Positions 34,031-45,239 are shown, counted from the stretch's first letter. The stretch: DNA of 64,000 nucleotides from Norana najaformis (GCA_964023275.1 OZ029914.1:48996530-49060529), one strand, 5' to 3'. Numbers and translations: made by a program. The notes: generated by a model from the sequence alone, not told the origin.

Positions 34031-37000
34031 GTGAGATAGTAAATACTTTTTTCAAATTATCCATTTCTTGTTTCATACTTCAGTGCTGTTGATAGATTCG
34101 AAAGTGCTTTTTTAAATACTTTCATAAAATGCGGTATTGCATACCTAGGACCTACTGTAAGAGCCTGTACAAGCGGACGCAAATGCATTGTGAGAGAGCG
34201 CGAAGATTTTGTAGGAGTGGTCTGTTGTGGTTAACTTGAAAGTTTGAGTTGCAAATGTCGTTTATAGATGCATGCGCTTGGAAACTGTGATCATTCAAGT
34301 GCTGTTGTGATTGAACTGTTCGTTTTAATTAAAATTACGAAAATCAAAGACTTTACTCGGGTTAGCGTTTTGCTGCGAATCGGGCAATTCGACGGTTTCA
34401 TGCCCGATTCTTGACAACTGCGAAACTCGTCGACGGTCACTTAGAACTGAATGTAAGCAAGCAGAGCTCAGATAACTAGAAAAGCCATCAGTGAAGGAGT
34501 CCCGCACAAACGCAGAGCCCAACCAACAAATTCATATCTACACTGTGTCCGGAAAAATTCCAAGGCTCTAAAATATGAATGAAAAAACTATAGTAGATAA
34601 TAATCAATTTAAAAATTTAAAAACCTTTTTGATCCGTACATAATTACCAACAAAATTCTTTGTAATTTATCAACGGCCTCCGTTTAAAATTACGTCACAG
34701 TGACGTATTTGAATTTTATATTTTGTAAAGAAAGTTGCTAGAAAAATGGCGTTCAGCGAGGAAGACAAAATTGTTATAAAATTTTTACGCCAAAACAACA
34801 ATTATAGTGCAAATAAGTTTCTGAAAGAATTTCCGGATAAAGGTTGGACATTAGGATTAAACTGTTTTTGGAATTTTAAAAATACAGTTTCCGTTGTGGG
34901 GAACAGAGCGAGAATGGAATGCAGTAGGAACCCGTCTGTGCTTCCGATTAATTGGGAATTTGCTTCAACCGGTTTCATATTTACCGTAAAGCCTTGGAAT
35001 TTGTCCGGACACAGTGTAGAGTTGACAGATAACACCTCATTCAGAGTTCCTTGAGCGCGCTGTATAGAAGCCGATGAAGGCCGCAGCACACGATAACCTC
35101 GCTGTCCAGAAATCCTTCGCAGATGGTAGATGCCACAGCTGACACCAAGTTCATAGTTCCTGAACCGCGTTGTATAGAAGAAGAGGAACAACAGCTGACA
35201 AAAAATAGCTGACGATGAAGTCCGCAGCAAACGATAGCCTCACCAGACAGCCGTCCCTCGCAGGTGGTAGACGCCACAGCGTCAGAATAGCTCTTGGATC
35301 ACCACATTTGTGCAGGATAGACATACGTTACCATCCGGCCTGTTGATCGTAAAACCTCTCCATGATTTATGGACAACACCACACCACACCAGAGGTTCTC
35401 CTCGTAGTTCCTTCACCATATCCAACATTTCCCTGTTGCAGACGGCCTGTAGATCTGAGGCTTGGCACTGTCCAGCTAGGAACCTGTCAGCTTTCTGATT
35501 TTGTGAACTGGTCCAAATTTCGGAAAGAGTGCGATAACATGCGACGAAGCACAGTTGAAAAACTCACGAATTCCACTCCAGAATCGACAAAACAATCTCG
35601 AAACGCAGATCAGTTACAGTAGAAGTCCAAACATTCAAGAACTATCGAGTAAATTCCCCATAGGACCAAAAAATCAATCTGGATGGCGCCTCGATGCTGT
35701 TGATACGACGCTGGCAAGTACAGCTAAGCAACGACAAGCCCGACTTGTGCATGAAAGGGTGACCGCCCAGTGAATACTAGGCCACAATAGCCAATGCAAC
35801 CCTCCTTCGTTTCGGGTATCCTGCTGTTGACTTGCTGTGGTCATGTTTTGCTCTTCAACCGAGACATCCATCATAAGCTGAACCATCTACACCTTACTCA
35901 CATAAAATGGTAAATATTGCGCCGACCTACTTATAATAGGGACTCGGTCTCCATTCTCTGGTTTGATTTGTCACAGACCCCTCCACTTACAACAGCCAAG
36001 ATGCTAAACTATCTATGTGGTAATAAGTACTTGGAACAGCACTATTTTCATTTATAAGCACTTAGAATGCAAGAGTTAATGAAAATAGGTTTTCATCCTT
36101 GTTGATTCACAATTAGAGATGATATCAGCCTCATTATTGATCTGAAAATAATTGATCTCGAAAGAACTTTAAAATAATTAAAGGTCTAAATATTTGCAGC
36201 CTCTGATCCTGTTTGCAAAACGAATGCAAGCGCTTTGAACGATATCTTCGTGGAAGGTGATTACATTCGAATGTGGTGCACAGTCAACTTCAGTGGTAAC
36301 TGGATTCCGGTCATGGAGTGGACCAAGAGTAACGGACAAACAGTTGATGCCAATATCTTTCATACTAGTACATCGACCACAGTAACATCGTCGTCGATAA
36401 CACAGTTAAATTCAAATGACAATGGAGTTACGTTCACGTGCAAGACGACCATCAAACCAATGACCACGTTTAACAGCACTACGAGACCAGGCGAAGCTTC
36501 TGCAACCAATGTTCCTCACTACCAGCACTTGTGGAATTTCAAGGCTAATGTATCATGTGAGTAATGAAATTTATGTTACAATTAACGCCTTTATGGTATG
36601 CGATGATTTTTCTAAGGTAGATACTTTGGAGATATCTGCACTATTGAGCATTTGTCAAAATTAAAGTCATATGCCCATTATAAAACTACTTAAACGTTCT
36701 TCGTAAATTTTAATGCAGTATCTCGATAAAATCTTTCATCGGACAATGTGTGACATTATTTTGTGCCAGCAAATAAGCCGCATATTGTTTCTTTAGTCCG
36801 AGTTTTGTTACCGTTTGGGTTGTGGCACAAATATGCGCGTTTACGTAATTACGAACAACATGACATAAGATTTCCATTATTTCTATGCTTGTAATATTTT
36901 TGTATCCTCTTATTAACAAAGCACTGTATTCGATCATTGCTGAGCGCCGCTCCAGAACAGCGTTGGCTCTCGGTCGTTCTCGGTGGCTGATTAAAAAGTT

Positions 37001-40000
37001 AATTAAGAAGTCGCTGCTCGGTTCCTTAAAGTCATTTAAGTCTCAGCTTACTAAATCACTATTGCCTGGTTTTTGGTTTCTCTGATCCGTCAAATTACTA
37101 CCGGATTTTGGTTGAAGATTACCATAAGTGGACCATCTACATGCTACTGTCGCTTGACATTTAATATTGTTTGTGGGAACAGTTGTATCAATCGTTCCTT
37201 CTGTTTTTCGTGTCGATAAGTATTTTACATTTGGTTCTAACAAAGTCAATGACCTTGTTATAAAATCATTACCATCCTGCTATTTATATGTCATTTTAGA
37301 CCCATAATTATTTCCTTTTCTAGCTGCAATTATCTAAGACTTTGAATACTTTGCTAATCAGATGTACCAAGAAATCTTACCATAATACCCTTGAAAAATA
37401 CCTATGTGGTTGGTGATCGTCTAACGTGTTGGGCCAATGGAAACCCCACTCCAACCTATGAATGGATGGAGATTGAAACAAACAGAACCATTCCTGGATC
37501 CGTTCTAACAATCGACGACTACATGAGGTCGGATCAGAGTCACAGCTTCAACTGCACAGCATACAACACTGTGGCTGGTCTTCGAAGACATGTTGCTCAA
37601 ACGGCCACATTCACTGTAACAGGTAAATTCATTGCAATATTTTCATAAGGAAACATTTATTACTACTGAACCTGAAAATAAAATGTAATACAATAATACG
37701 AAGCTGTTTTAAACTTTCTTGCTGATGGGCCCAGAGGTAAAGCGAACATTTGATAGTTATCTAGATCAGCTGCAATTTCTGCCAGAATCTAAGCTAAGCA
37801 CATGACACCAGTTTATTGCTGAGCGTTGTGTCAAGTCGAAGGCGTTGATCAGAGATACTATTTTTAATTGAAATCATAAGGAATAATAGATAGAGAGGCT
37901 TGAGGTTACTAATACGGGGTGGACAACAAGTGTGGTGGAGGGAACGAAGAATTAAAGAACTTCAGACAGGATGTCATACTCCAATTATGATTTTATGCAG
38001 ACTGAGTTGCACTTGAGGCACAGAACATCACTGGATTGGTGATATTCTACGCTCAAAATATGCCTACGATCCCGTGCCTAAAACTGGGCGGTTTGAGATG
38101 TAGCTTACAGCTGCGAACGTCGTAATTATTCTTCAAGCAAATCCATAAATATTTCGAAAGTTGCTAATGGCACATGTCGGCCAATTTTTTATTTGCTAAT
38201 TATTATGTTGTGTTCGGCTGATGGTTAATATAGAGCACAAAAACAGATTCATAGATGGTTTGCTTGTAACCTAGACTTTAACCTTGCCTTCCAGTATCAG
38301 TTTAAATCTGAAAACAGTGGCCAGCTTGTCAGATGCATTTTATAAGATTTTGTGATGGCTATAAATCTCTCTCGTCACAAAGAACATGTAAATAAAGGAA
38401 CTCACATTCATAACTTTGCTAAACATCATCATTTACAGCCGAATAAAATCGTTTCAATCTAATCTTTACTGAAAAGAAACACATAATTAAGAACCTTTTC
38501 TTATTATAGTTTTAATTATATTTGTTTCGTATTCTTTTTCAATCATGATTCTGGCATAAAAGACGAATTTAATCGAGCTTCCTTTGTAATATCTTTTGAA
38601 TTGTGTCTTTTTTATCAATAAAGACTTTTGTGTATGGTTCTCTTTTGAGACTTTTCTGGAATTTTATGAAGAGTAAATTCTATTGCAAAATATTTATCTG
38701 ATACCACGAAAGTCTTACGAACGTGTTAAATAAACTGTTACATTCTATGTCAAATTACAGGGGAATCTCAAAATGCGACAGATCAGTACACCATGATCGC
38801 TGTAATAGTTGTTGGATCAGTCTGCTGCTTAGTATTAGGATTGTGTATTTGCAGTACCCGATGCCCTTTCATAAAAGGTAGGCGCTTTTTGTTTCCATAA
38901 CCAGGTATTTAATTAATTAGGCTATAAAATGTTAACCTATCCTCGTGTGTTCGGTCAATGTGTGTCCGAGACTCTATTTACGCTTTCTGAGGATGTTGTG
39001 CGCACTTGGACGATGTTTGGACATCTCCTATTGCCAGCATCGCCCTACACGATGATACATGGGTCCAGCTAATATGCACTATCTCCGATCGTAATCGTAT
39101 TAATAAACTCTAGATTTCTGCAGCGCCCAACAAAAGCCAAATCTCAAGAACCAGCTTATTCGGAGGCGCTCAGTCAAAACAAAATCGGTAGGCCGGAAGT
39201 GTTCAGTTCCAGGCTAAGATCCAAGAGTCACGCAAGGAGACAGTCGGTGGTGGTTGGAATTGGAGCGGAAAGAGAGACAAGGGGAAGAGGAAGAATCAGG
39301 ATAGCAGCTGTAGAAGAGGAATGTTTTCAATTTTGAATGAAAGACAAGCGCACAGATTTTGGATTCTGGGTGGATTCTGCACGTGTCATGCGCAGCTAAA
39401 CTCAGTTGGACAATGCTGTTCCTGATGTCATATGCCTATTGTAACGGGAAAATAATGGTTTTCATATGGTGAGCCTCATGAGGACATCGAGTTCCGCTTC
39501 GGTCGGCGCTCAACGATTTTCTTGTACATCAAAAAACAGAGGACATGATGCTTCAGGCGCATCTTTTAACTCTGGAATGATTGCTCGCATCTTCGAGCGC
39601 TTAGTTCAGTTCGGTGTAATTCTGTCTCCTCGCCGCAATCCGGACTTGGGACTCTGAATACGAGTCAGTTATCGACCGTGGATGGAATTCGTTGGCTGAC
39701 ATATGTCTGCGTGAGGAGTTTTCTAGAAACATGAATATCATTCTTCTCATCTTATACAAGCAAACTTTTTCTGCAACTCTACCGCCCGTTAGGCCAGTGT
39801 CAGGGGCTTTGGTGAGGGTATTAAAGGCGAAATCTAATTCCCGAGATACATAATGTACATACCAATACCTAGTCTCAATTATTGCATTGCATTACTGTGC
39901 ATCGCACAACGTCATATTGCTATCCCTCAAAGGCGAAATGTCTGGTTTTAGCTTGCTTCAACGAGAAATTGCTTCTTTACGACAAACTTTCAAAGCCATA

Positions 40001-43000
40001 AATTGTTGTAAGCATAAGTTGCAGCTTTAATTCGCGATTAATATGTTTCTGTATAACATGCACATTTTGTTTTCTTTCAATTGATAGCACGTGCTGGACC
40101 AGATATTCTTCGTGCAGCTCAAAGGAACTCTTATGGTAAGGACTCAATAACTTTCCTGTAAACGACTAAAGTTCGTTAAGTTTGGGAATTGGTCCACTAT
40201 TATGCATGGATGTTTTTTTCTGTATAGATTCTTAGAGTTAACATAAGTATTAAGATGTTAGCCAAAATGTTCACACTAACCTTGTGTTTTGTCTTAATTG
40301 ATTCAACTTGTTGATATAATTTGTCTGTCTGTCTTATGAAACATTTTTCACTATGGGTGTTTCTTCTAAAGTCGTTGCAGGATTTTATGAAGAGTTAATT
40401 AAACATAACTGACTTTACACAAATGCAGCAGAGTCATTCGAAGACCAGTCAGGAGGTCGAGTGCGCGCTGTGCAAGCGACGCAACCACTAGAAGCTGAAG
40501 GCAAGAACTGTTAAATTAATACGCGTTGATGATAGCAAAACGATTATTTTCACCCATAGTCAGTTAATGAAGACTATCGATTTGTTCACGTCTGAATCAC
40601 ATGTTAGGAATGACAACTGCAATCTGATAAAAGCGGGACTCATGATTAGCACTTCTGTGATCTTTAATGAAAGCCAGAGGAAAGCCAAAGATATAGTCAA
40701 TTAGAATATTTGAACCCTGTTTGGCTAAGCTCTATGACTGCAAAGGCTATTTGAAACAAGTTGTTTGTCTGCCCTATTTGGTCAGTGACAGATACAAATA
40801 TTGATTTATTTATTGATGGTTAACGAATTAATAACTATGAGCCAAACTGTCATAATAGGAATACAAATGGCATAATAGATTTTTCCATGAAAACACTATG
40901 CTTGTTATTTTCATTTTATCGGATATTTTCAGGCTACAGTTTGCAACAAAGACATCCATTTCCAGTTTACGCAGAAGTTCGAAGAAAAGTACATAGTAAG
41001 TATAATCCTGAATTAGCCTAGTTATCAAGAGAAAATTATTTTGTGGTAACACGTTATCTTTAGTTTTTGTTAAAACGAACGCAAAATTACAATATAGCTC
41101 TACATTTCATACTCTAACCATTTGTGTTATATTGTTGTATCATTCTCATCGATGCTTGATAAAATTTTGAGGAATTTTGCATATTGTCTAGGTAGGCCGA
41201 TGCCTCCTTCCATAAAGGGTTAGACAAACAAACCAAAATAAACACATTAACATTGAAATCTTTAAGATCACATTTGGGGCCATAATCTCACTCGATAATC
41301 TGCCCCTAGCGTTCCCTATGCCGACGCCAGTTTGTGTGCAATTGTTACAGAATGAGCAAATACTGAACATATTCTGTTACTAGCATCTATCGCCGATGGC
41401 TCCGATTGTCAGCCAATGAATCTGGGTTATGATGTTGTAAAACAAGAAACAAGCGGTTGGTTTTACTTTTACATTTCTAGTCAGGAATGACATCTTCAGC
41501 CAAACATGAATTTCATTATCTGCTCAACAATCACCCAAACACAATGCCAGAAGCTGATCCACTCTCTCTCTTTCTCTGTCTTTAAGTCTCTCTGTCAATC
41601 TCCCTCTCTCTCTTGCTTCTTTCTTTCAGTCTCTCTGTTTCTAGATGAAATAGATTGCGACGTATGACAGGTTCTTAAAACACGTCATTCAAATACCCAA
41701 ATGCATACATAGGTCTTATTTTGTTTCCAAGGCGAAGAACCGTGTTTAGTTCACGAGGAGGCAGTTGGCTGTCTACCAAAACAACAAGATTTACCAGTCT
41801 ACACGGAAGTTGTGAAAAATCGTACAGGTTAATGATGGAGTCGAGTCTAGGTCTTTTGCAATTTAGCATAAGGTAGCATCATTTCCAGCAGCTTTCTAAG
41901 GAGTTGCCCATCTGAATATTAAATGTCTTCACGCTGGATACTGTTTTATTTTCAACTACACTCGAATTCAGAACCGTCAGTTATTCACAACCTGTTCCTC
42001 CCATTAGCTTGCTTCCTTGATTTTATTGGTTCTCTGGCCTTATCCTGGCATTTGACCGAGCGTCATTAAGGAGTCTTCTTAGTTAAGTGTAGAAATATTT
42101 CATGAGCTGAATAAAAAATATCTCAGCTGATGTTTGTGATTTCGTACAACCTGCCAAAACACACCGGGTTGCACTGTTACACATCTATTTTGTATGGAAT
42201 TTGTGCCTACAGGGTCAAAGAATTCGGAAGAGTACCGCCAGACTGTTAAAGCCTCTGCAACTGAATATCATTCGCCAAAAAAGGTGCCATTTCTACTTGG
42301 ATTATTTCCCAATTTGTTTAATCGTTTTCATATTTGCCTAATGTAAACAGCAAAAACACACGTTACTGATCAATCCCTCTTTGTGCAGGGCTAGATCCCA
42401 AAGTCTTGACCACTACTTTTCTTCATACAATTAGCCAACGAAAAATGTCACATATTGCCCTAACGATTTTGCCGAATTAATATAATACCTTTTCATCAAG
42501 CATATATATTCTCAATTATGTACTAGTCTGGACTGCTACCAGGCCATGACTCCAGCAGCGGAATGCGCTTTTGCTTCAGCCAGAATTTGACGGCCTTTGT
42601 ACTATGACGTGATGCACCACGTCCTGTTGGAAGTGACTGATGTCATGGATGTTGATGAAGTTCGGCATTTCCATTTCAGGATGTTCAGATACACGGTTCC
42701 ATTTATTGTGGTGTTCTTGGACATTATGTACAGCCCCAGCCCGTCCAGCACCCCTTCGGTGCCTGCTTCAATGCCGATATGACATGCTTAGGATTATGCC
42801 TTTGGTTAATTGATCTCCTCAACATGCCTGCAGAAACAGTAATACTGTGTGAAAGTACTCTTATTCGAAAATATTACGCGCTGCCACTGTTCAGAACTCC
42901 GCCGTTTGTACTTATGAATGAAGGTCAGCCGATCCTTTACGTTCTTTTGTGACAGCTTTGGTTTTTGTGCCGGACGAAACGACTGCATACCAGCATCGAA

Positions 43001-45239
43001 TAGTCTTCTTTGAATTGTTCTGTTGCTGAGTTTCTTGTCTGGAGACCCAGGTAATCTGGATGTAATCACACTTGAAGATGCCTTGGGTGAAAACTTTGCA
43101 GTCTTCACAATCGCGATGTCAATCCGCATGGTAGTCACCTTCGGTCTCCTACAGCGATGCCGTGATTTCAAGTTGTGTTGTTCAGTCACCCTTTTCACTG
43201 TAGCAACAACAGTTGAATGAGCCACCTTCATCTTCTTAGCAATCTCTCTACTGGGCATCTTCTATTTGTATAATATGAATATTTGTGTGCGCTTTTCTGG
43301 GTGAGCTGTCTTCCACGGACAATGGTCATCTCTGCAATGCACACAAAGGCAGTTGAACTCAGAGGATCTCTCTCAAAAAGAGATAACTAATATGCATTAA
43401 TATTACACAGTAATTCAAATTTTACCTATTATCGCTAACACAGCACAAATTATGTAGTTCATTTACTTTAAAATTGAAATAAAATCCGTAAAACGGTAAG
43501 TATATTAGAATACCAACCTTCATACAGCTTCTTGCCGGAAACGACAGTAAACAGGGATAAAATGATCAAAATATGAATTTTAAAACTATTTTCCAACTAT
43601 TTAACATAGTAGCAATCCGTTGTGACAAAGCTTATAGCAAAAGAAGCACACTAACTAAGAAAAATAGCTCCGAAAGAGCCAAACACCACCAGAACATTGG
43701 AAAATGTGCCAAAAAGTGTATGGTTGCCAACTTTTGGCCATGACTGTATATATATATAATGTTTATAGATATATTCAAATGCACACATCTACACATGCAC
43801 ACATACATACATACATACATACATAAACCTATAAGCATACATACATCCAAGGGCTGACCTGTTACCTCACATAACCACGATAAGTGGGTTTAAGCACAAG
43901 TGACAGAATTGTAACCCAACATAGAAACATGAAAGCTGAACTTAGGGCTAGTATGTAGAATAACAGTTTAACAAAGGCATAGTTTAGGCTTCATGCTGTT
44001 TGTTTTACATATTCTGAAAGTACAGCCTTTTTAAGCTGTAAATTTCCAGGTGTTGATATTTTAAATACTAAAATATGCGCAGTTTCTGCAAGGCCAGTGC
44101 TTAGTTATTTGGTGAGATGATTAAACAAACATTCTGCTTTGGGAAAAACTCAGTAAAAACGATAGTGTTCAATTTTAAAACCGGCTTTCGGCCTCAAAGT
44201 AGAAGCTAACTTTTGAGTTGCAATTGCCCCTACAGCTGCTTTTTCATTAACTAATTGGCCAAAGATGAAGCTTCGTGATGTTTACGATTGAGCATCAAAT
44301 AAACAAAATAGAAAATGAAATCAAATCTCGTACTAAGCTAAAACACTAGTTGAAAATAAAAGTAAAAGCATCACGAAGCATTATAGGCAACAACGGCAAT
44401 AACATATCCAATACACATCCCTTTGCTTTCCTGTCAACACGAACACTCCTTCCCTCTCCCTCTCTCCTGCAGCTTTTCACTCAAAACCGAACTCTTCAGT
44501 CTATCCTATCCTGCTTCTGCTCATACACCATCTCATCACTACTATCACCAGCGATTTCCACCGTAGCACCATTCTGTCTGCCCAGCTTGGCCCTTCCCTC
44601 GGATACTGACCAGGTCACAAAATTGACCAATCAACCTGGCTCTTGTGGATTTGGTTTGATATAACGCCGGAGAATAAGCTTGTCTCTCTGAAGCGGCTTT
44701 TGTGGGGCGCTGAGAATTTCGGAAAGTTGCATTTACATTTACAATCCAGTGGATGGGCTTGGAATTTAATCTTTTCAGCGTAAGAGTTTACGTAACATAA
44801 TGCCTGATGGCATATTAGTGAAGCAGTTATGGATATGAAATGTTTGTTACCTTAATGAAAGGTAATCATGTTAACCTACAGTCAAACATTTGACTGACAT
44901 ATTCTAGCATCATGCAAGTAATGTCTGCCTTTAAATTACACTGATTTTGCTTTGCTTCTTAGCAGAGTTTGTCTTTGAACGTCTATATTATATGTAAAGG
45001 CCTCCTGACTGAGAGAGTTAGTGAGTTACCGAGCAATATCATTTCCAAAGAAATTAACCTTGCCTTTTTAGACTATCAATGGAGCTGATGGAACGCAGTA
45101 CTTGGATGTGACTTCGATACGTGGTCCGAACTCAAGAGCTCCGTTCAGACATCCTCCGATGTTCAGTGTAGTGGAGACTTACGCAAGCATCGATCACACA
45201 TTCGGTGATCCACCACCTCTTCCGCCTAAACAACACTGA
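33641..45239 (+). CDS. Gene C: three-Ig-domain receptor with long multi-motif signalling tail
   Basis: The exons are 33641-34030, 36200-36556, 37362-37622, 38761-38877, 40088-40135, 40429-40500, 40933-40995, 41732-41827, 42213-42283 and 45072-45239. From the ATG at 33673 they sum to 1611 nt (536 residues and stop) in one frame. The ectodomain is nearly identical to gene B's. The TM differs, and the tail of about 190 residues has GYSLQ, PVYAEV, PVYTEV, TQYLDV (exact TxYxxV ITSM form), ETYASI and a final PPPLPPK that fits a class II SH3 ligand (PxxPxK). Introns are phase 1 until the last, which is phase 0. One intron is GC-AG. Its signalling sense (activating or inhibitory) cannot be told from sequence. 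Confidence 0.75.
34541..35016 (+). mobile_element. Mariner-like element with captured Ig fragment, duplicated copy
   Basis: Same element as at 21083-21550 with TA at 34539-34540 and 35017-35018. An 8-bp tandem insertion makes it 476 bp. It shares its insertion site with copy 1, so it was duplicated or converted with the block and did not insert separately. Confidence 0.85.
36200..36556 (+). CDS. Gene C exon: Ig2
   Basis: No difference from gene B's Ig2 exon was seen. SGNWIPVMEW core; donor T|GTGAGT. Confidence 0.85.
37362..37622 (+). CDS. Gene C exon: Ig3
   Basis: Differs from gene B at two coding sites, both changing the residue: KNTYVV (KNTNVV in B) and ETNRT (ETHRT in B). The second creates an N-glycosylation sequon, NRT. 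Confidence 0.85.
38027..38755. other. Gene C intron between Ig3 and TM: diverged flank then unique sequence
   Basis: Up to about 38400 it aligns patchily with 24561-24790. After that there is AT-rich unique sequence with no recognised element. Confidence 0.5.
38761..38877 (+). CDS. Gene C exon: transmembrane segment
   Basis: Acceptor CAAATTACAG, donor G|GTAGGC, 117 nt, phase 1 at both ends. Encodes ESQNATDQYTM, then IAVIVVGSVCCLVLGLCI and CSTRCPFIK. The helix is cysteine-rich and unlike gene B's. NAT is a sequon just outside the membrane. Confidence 0.75.
39095..39350 (-). mobile_element. LINE 3' end, CR1/L2-like, minus strand
   Basis: TCGTAATCGTA tail, then TTTCTGCAGCGCCCAACA, CAGCTTATTCGG and GCTCAGTCAAAACAAAAT, the same family as 58355-59800. 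It lies after the TM exon, so it is independent of the fragment before gene B's TM exon. Confidence 0.75.
39360..40080. other. Gene C intron, nothing recognised
   Basis: No exon or repeat supported. A 63-codon frame at 39466-39657 is unremarkable. Confidence 0.4.
40088..40135 (+). CDS. Gene C cytoplasmic exon 1
   Basis: 48 nt, acceptor TCAATTGATAG, donor G|GTAAGG, phase 1 at both ends. Encodes RAGPDILRAAQRNSY; its tyrosine ends the exon. Confidence 0.6.
40429..40500 (+). CDS. Gene C cytoplasmic exon 2, followed by a GC-AG intron
   Basis: 72 nt, acceptor ACAAATGCAG, phase 1 at both ends. The donor is AAG|GCAAGA, a typical GC-type donor, and no GT fits the phase. Encodes ESFEDQSGGRVRAVQATQ then PLEAE. 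Confidence 0.55.
40933..40995 (+). CDS. Gene C cytoplasmic exon 3 (VYAEV motif)
   Basis: 63 nt, acceptor ATATTTTCAG, donor A|GTAAGT, phase 1 at both ends. Encodes YSLQQRHPFPVYAEVRRKVH. It contains YSLQ, a YxxQ form, and VYAEV. Confidence 0.7.
41732..41827 (+). CDS. Gene C cytoplasmic exon 4 (VYTEV motif)
   Basis: 96 nt, acceptor TGTTTCCAAG, donor G|GTTAAT, phase 1 at both ends. It ends QQDLPVYTEVVKNRT, parallel to FPVYAEVRRKVH of the previous exon, which suggests exon duplication. A pyrimidine-rich tract (41555-41640) lies upstream. Confidence 0.7.
42213..42283 (+). CDS. Gene C cytoplasmic exon 5
   Basis: 71 nt, acceptor TGCCTACAG, donor AAG|GTGCCA, phase 1 in and phase 0 out. Encodes SKNSEEYRQTVKASATEYH then SPKK. 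The donor is modest but its phase fits the last exon. The region is duplicated downstream at 46470. Confidence 0.6.
42530..43746 (-). mobile_element. Tc1-like DNA transposon, decayed and 3'-truncated
   Basis: The minus-strand frame 42806-43258 reads MPSREIAKKMKVAHSTVVAT (paired helix-turn-helix), KLSNRTIQRRL and WQRVIFSNKSTFT (first catalytic D changed to N, where the usual form is FSDE). Pieces further on (TTINGTVYLNIL, then decayed QQDGA and PLLEWPG-like parts) continue to about 42530. The 5' terminal repeat (GGCCATGACTGTA seen from the + strand, ending about 43746) abuts TATATA. It lies in gene C's last intron. Confidence 0.8.
43747..43850. repeat. TA/CATA simple repeat
   Basis: ATATATATAAT, then CACACATCTACACATGCAC and CATACATACATACAT. 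It has a counterpart at 46730-46790 in the downstream relic. Confidence 0.8.
43923..44215 (+). pseudogene. Relic of a gene-A-type 3' end inside gene C's last intron
   Basis: Aligns with gene A's 3' UTR at 13296-13590: ACATGAAAGCTGAACTT, AGTTTAGGCTTCATGCTG, CTGAAAGTACAGCC and GCTGTAAATTTCC. The matching last coding exon just upstream is not recognisable. It may mark an older end of the gene or an alternative polyadenylation region. Confidence 0.6.
44440..44745 (+). mobile_element. LINE 3' end, CR1/L2-like, plus strand
   Basis: GCTTTTCACTCAAAACC, then GAATAAGCTTGTC and GGCTTTTGTGGGGCGCTG match the reverse complement of the LINE 3' end at 58355. It is 5'-truncated. Confidence 0.65.
45072..45239 (+). 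CDS. Gene C last exon: ITSM-like motif and SH3 ligand
   Basis: Acceptor CTTTTTAG, phase 0, 55 codons and TGA. Encodes TINGADGTQYLDVTSI, then FSVVETYASIDHTF and GDPPPLPPKQH. TQYLDV matches the TxYxx(V/I) switch motif known from SLAM-family receptors. ETYASI is a YxxI site. PPLPPK fits PxxPxK. This is the most motif-dense exon in the window. Confidence 0.75.
   Translation, partial: TINGADGTQYLDVTSIRGPNSRAPFRHPPMFSVVETYASIDHTFGDPPPLPPKQH

Larger units (their letters stand above)
29937..38026 (+). repeat. Near-identical 8.1-kb duplicated block, copy 2
   Basis: Partner of 16478-24560. It has one T fewer near 30017, an extra TTTAAAAA unit near 34610 and about a dozen substitutions by eye. It carries gene C's upstream region and three Ig exons. 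Confidence 0.95.
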
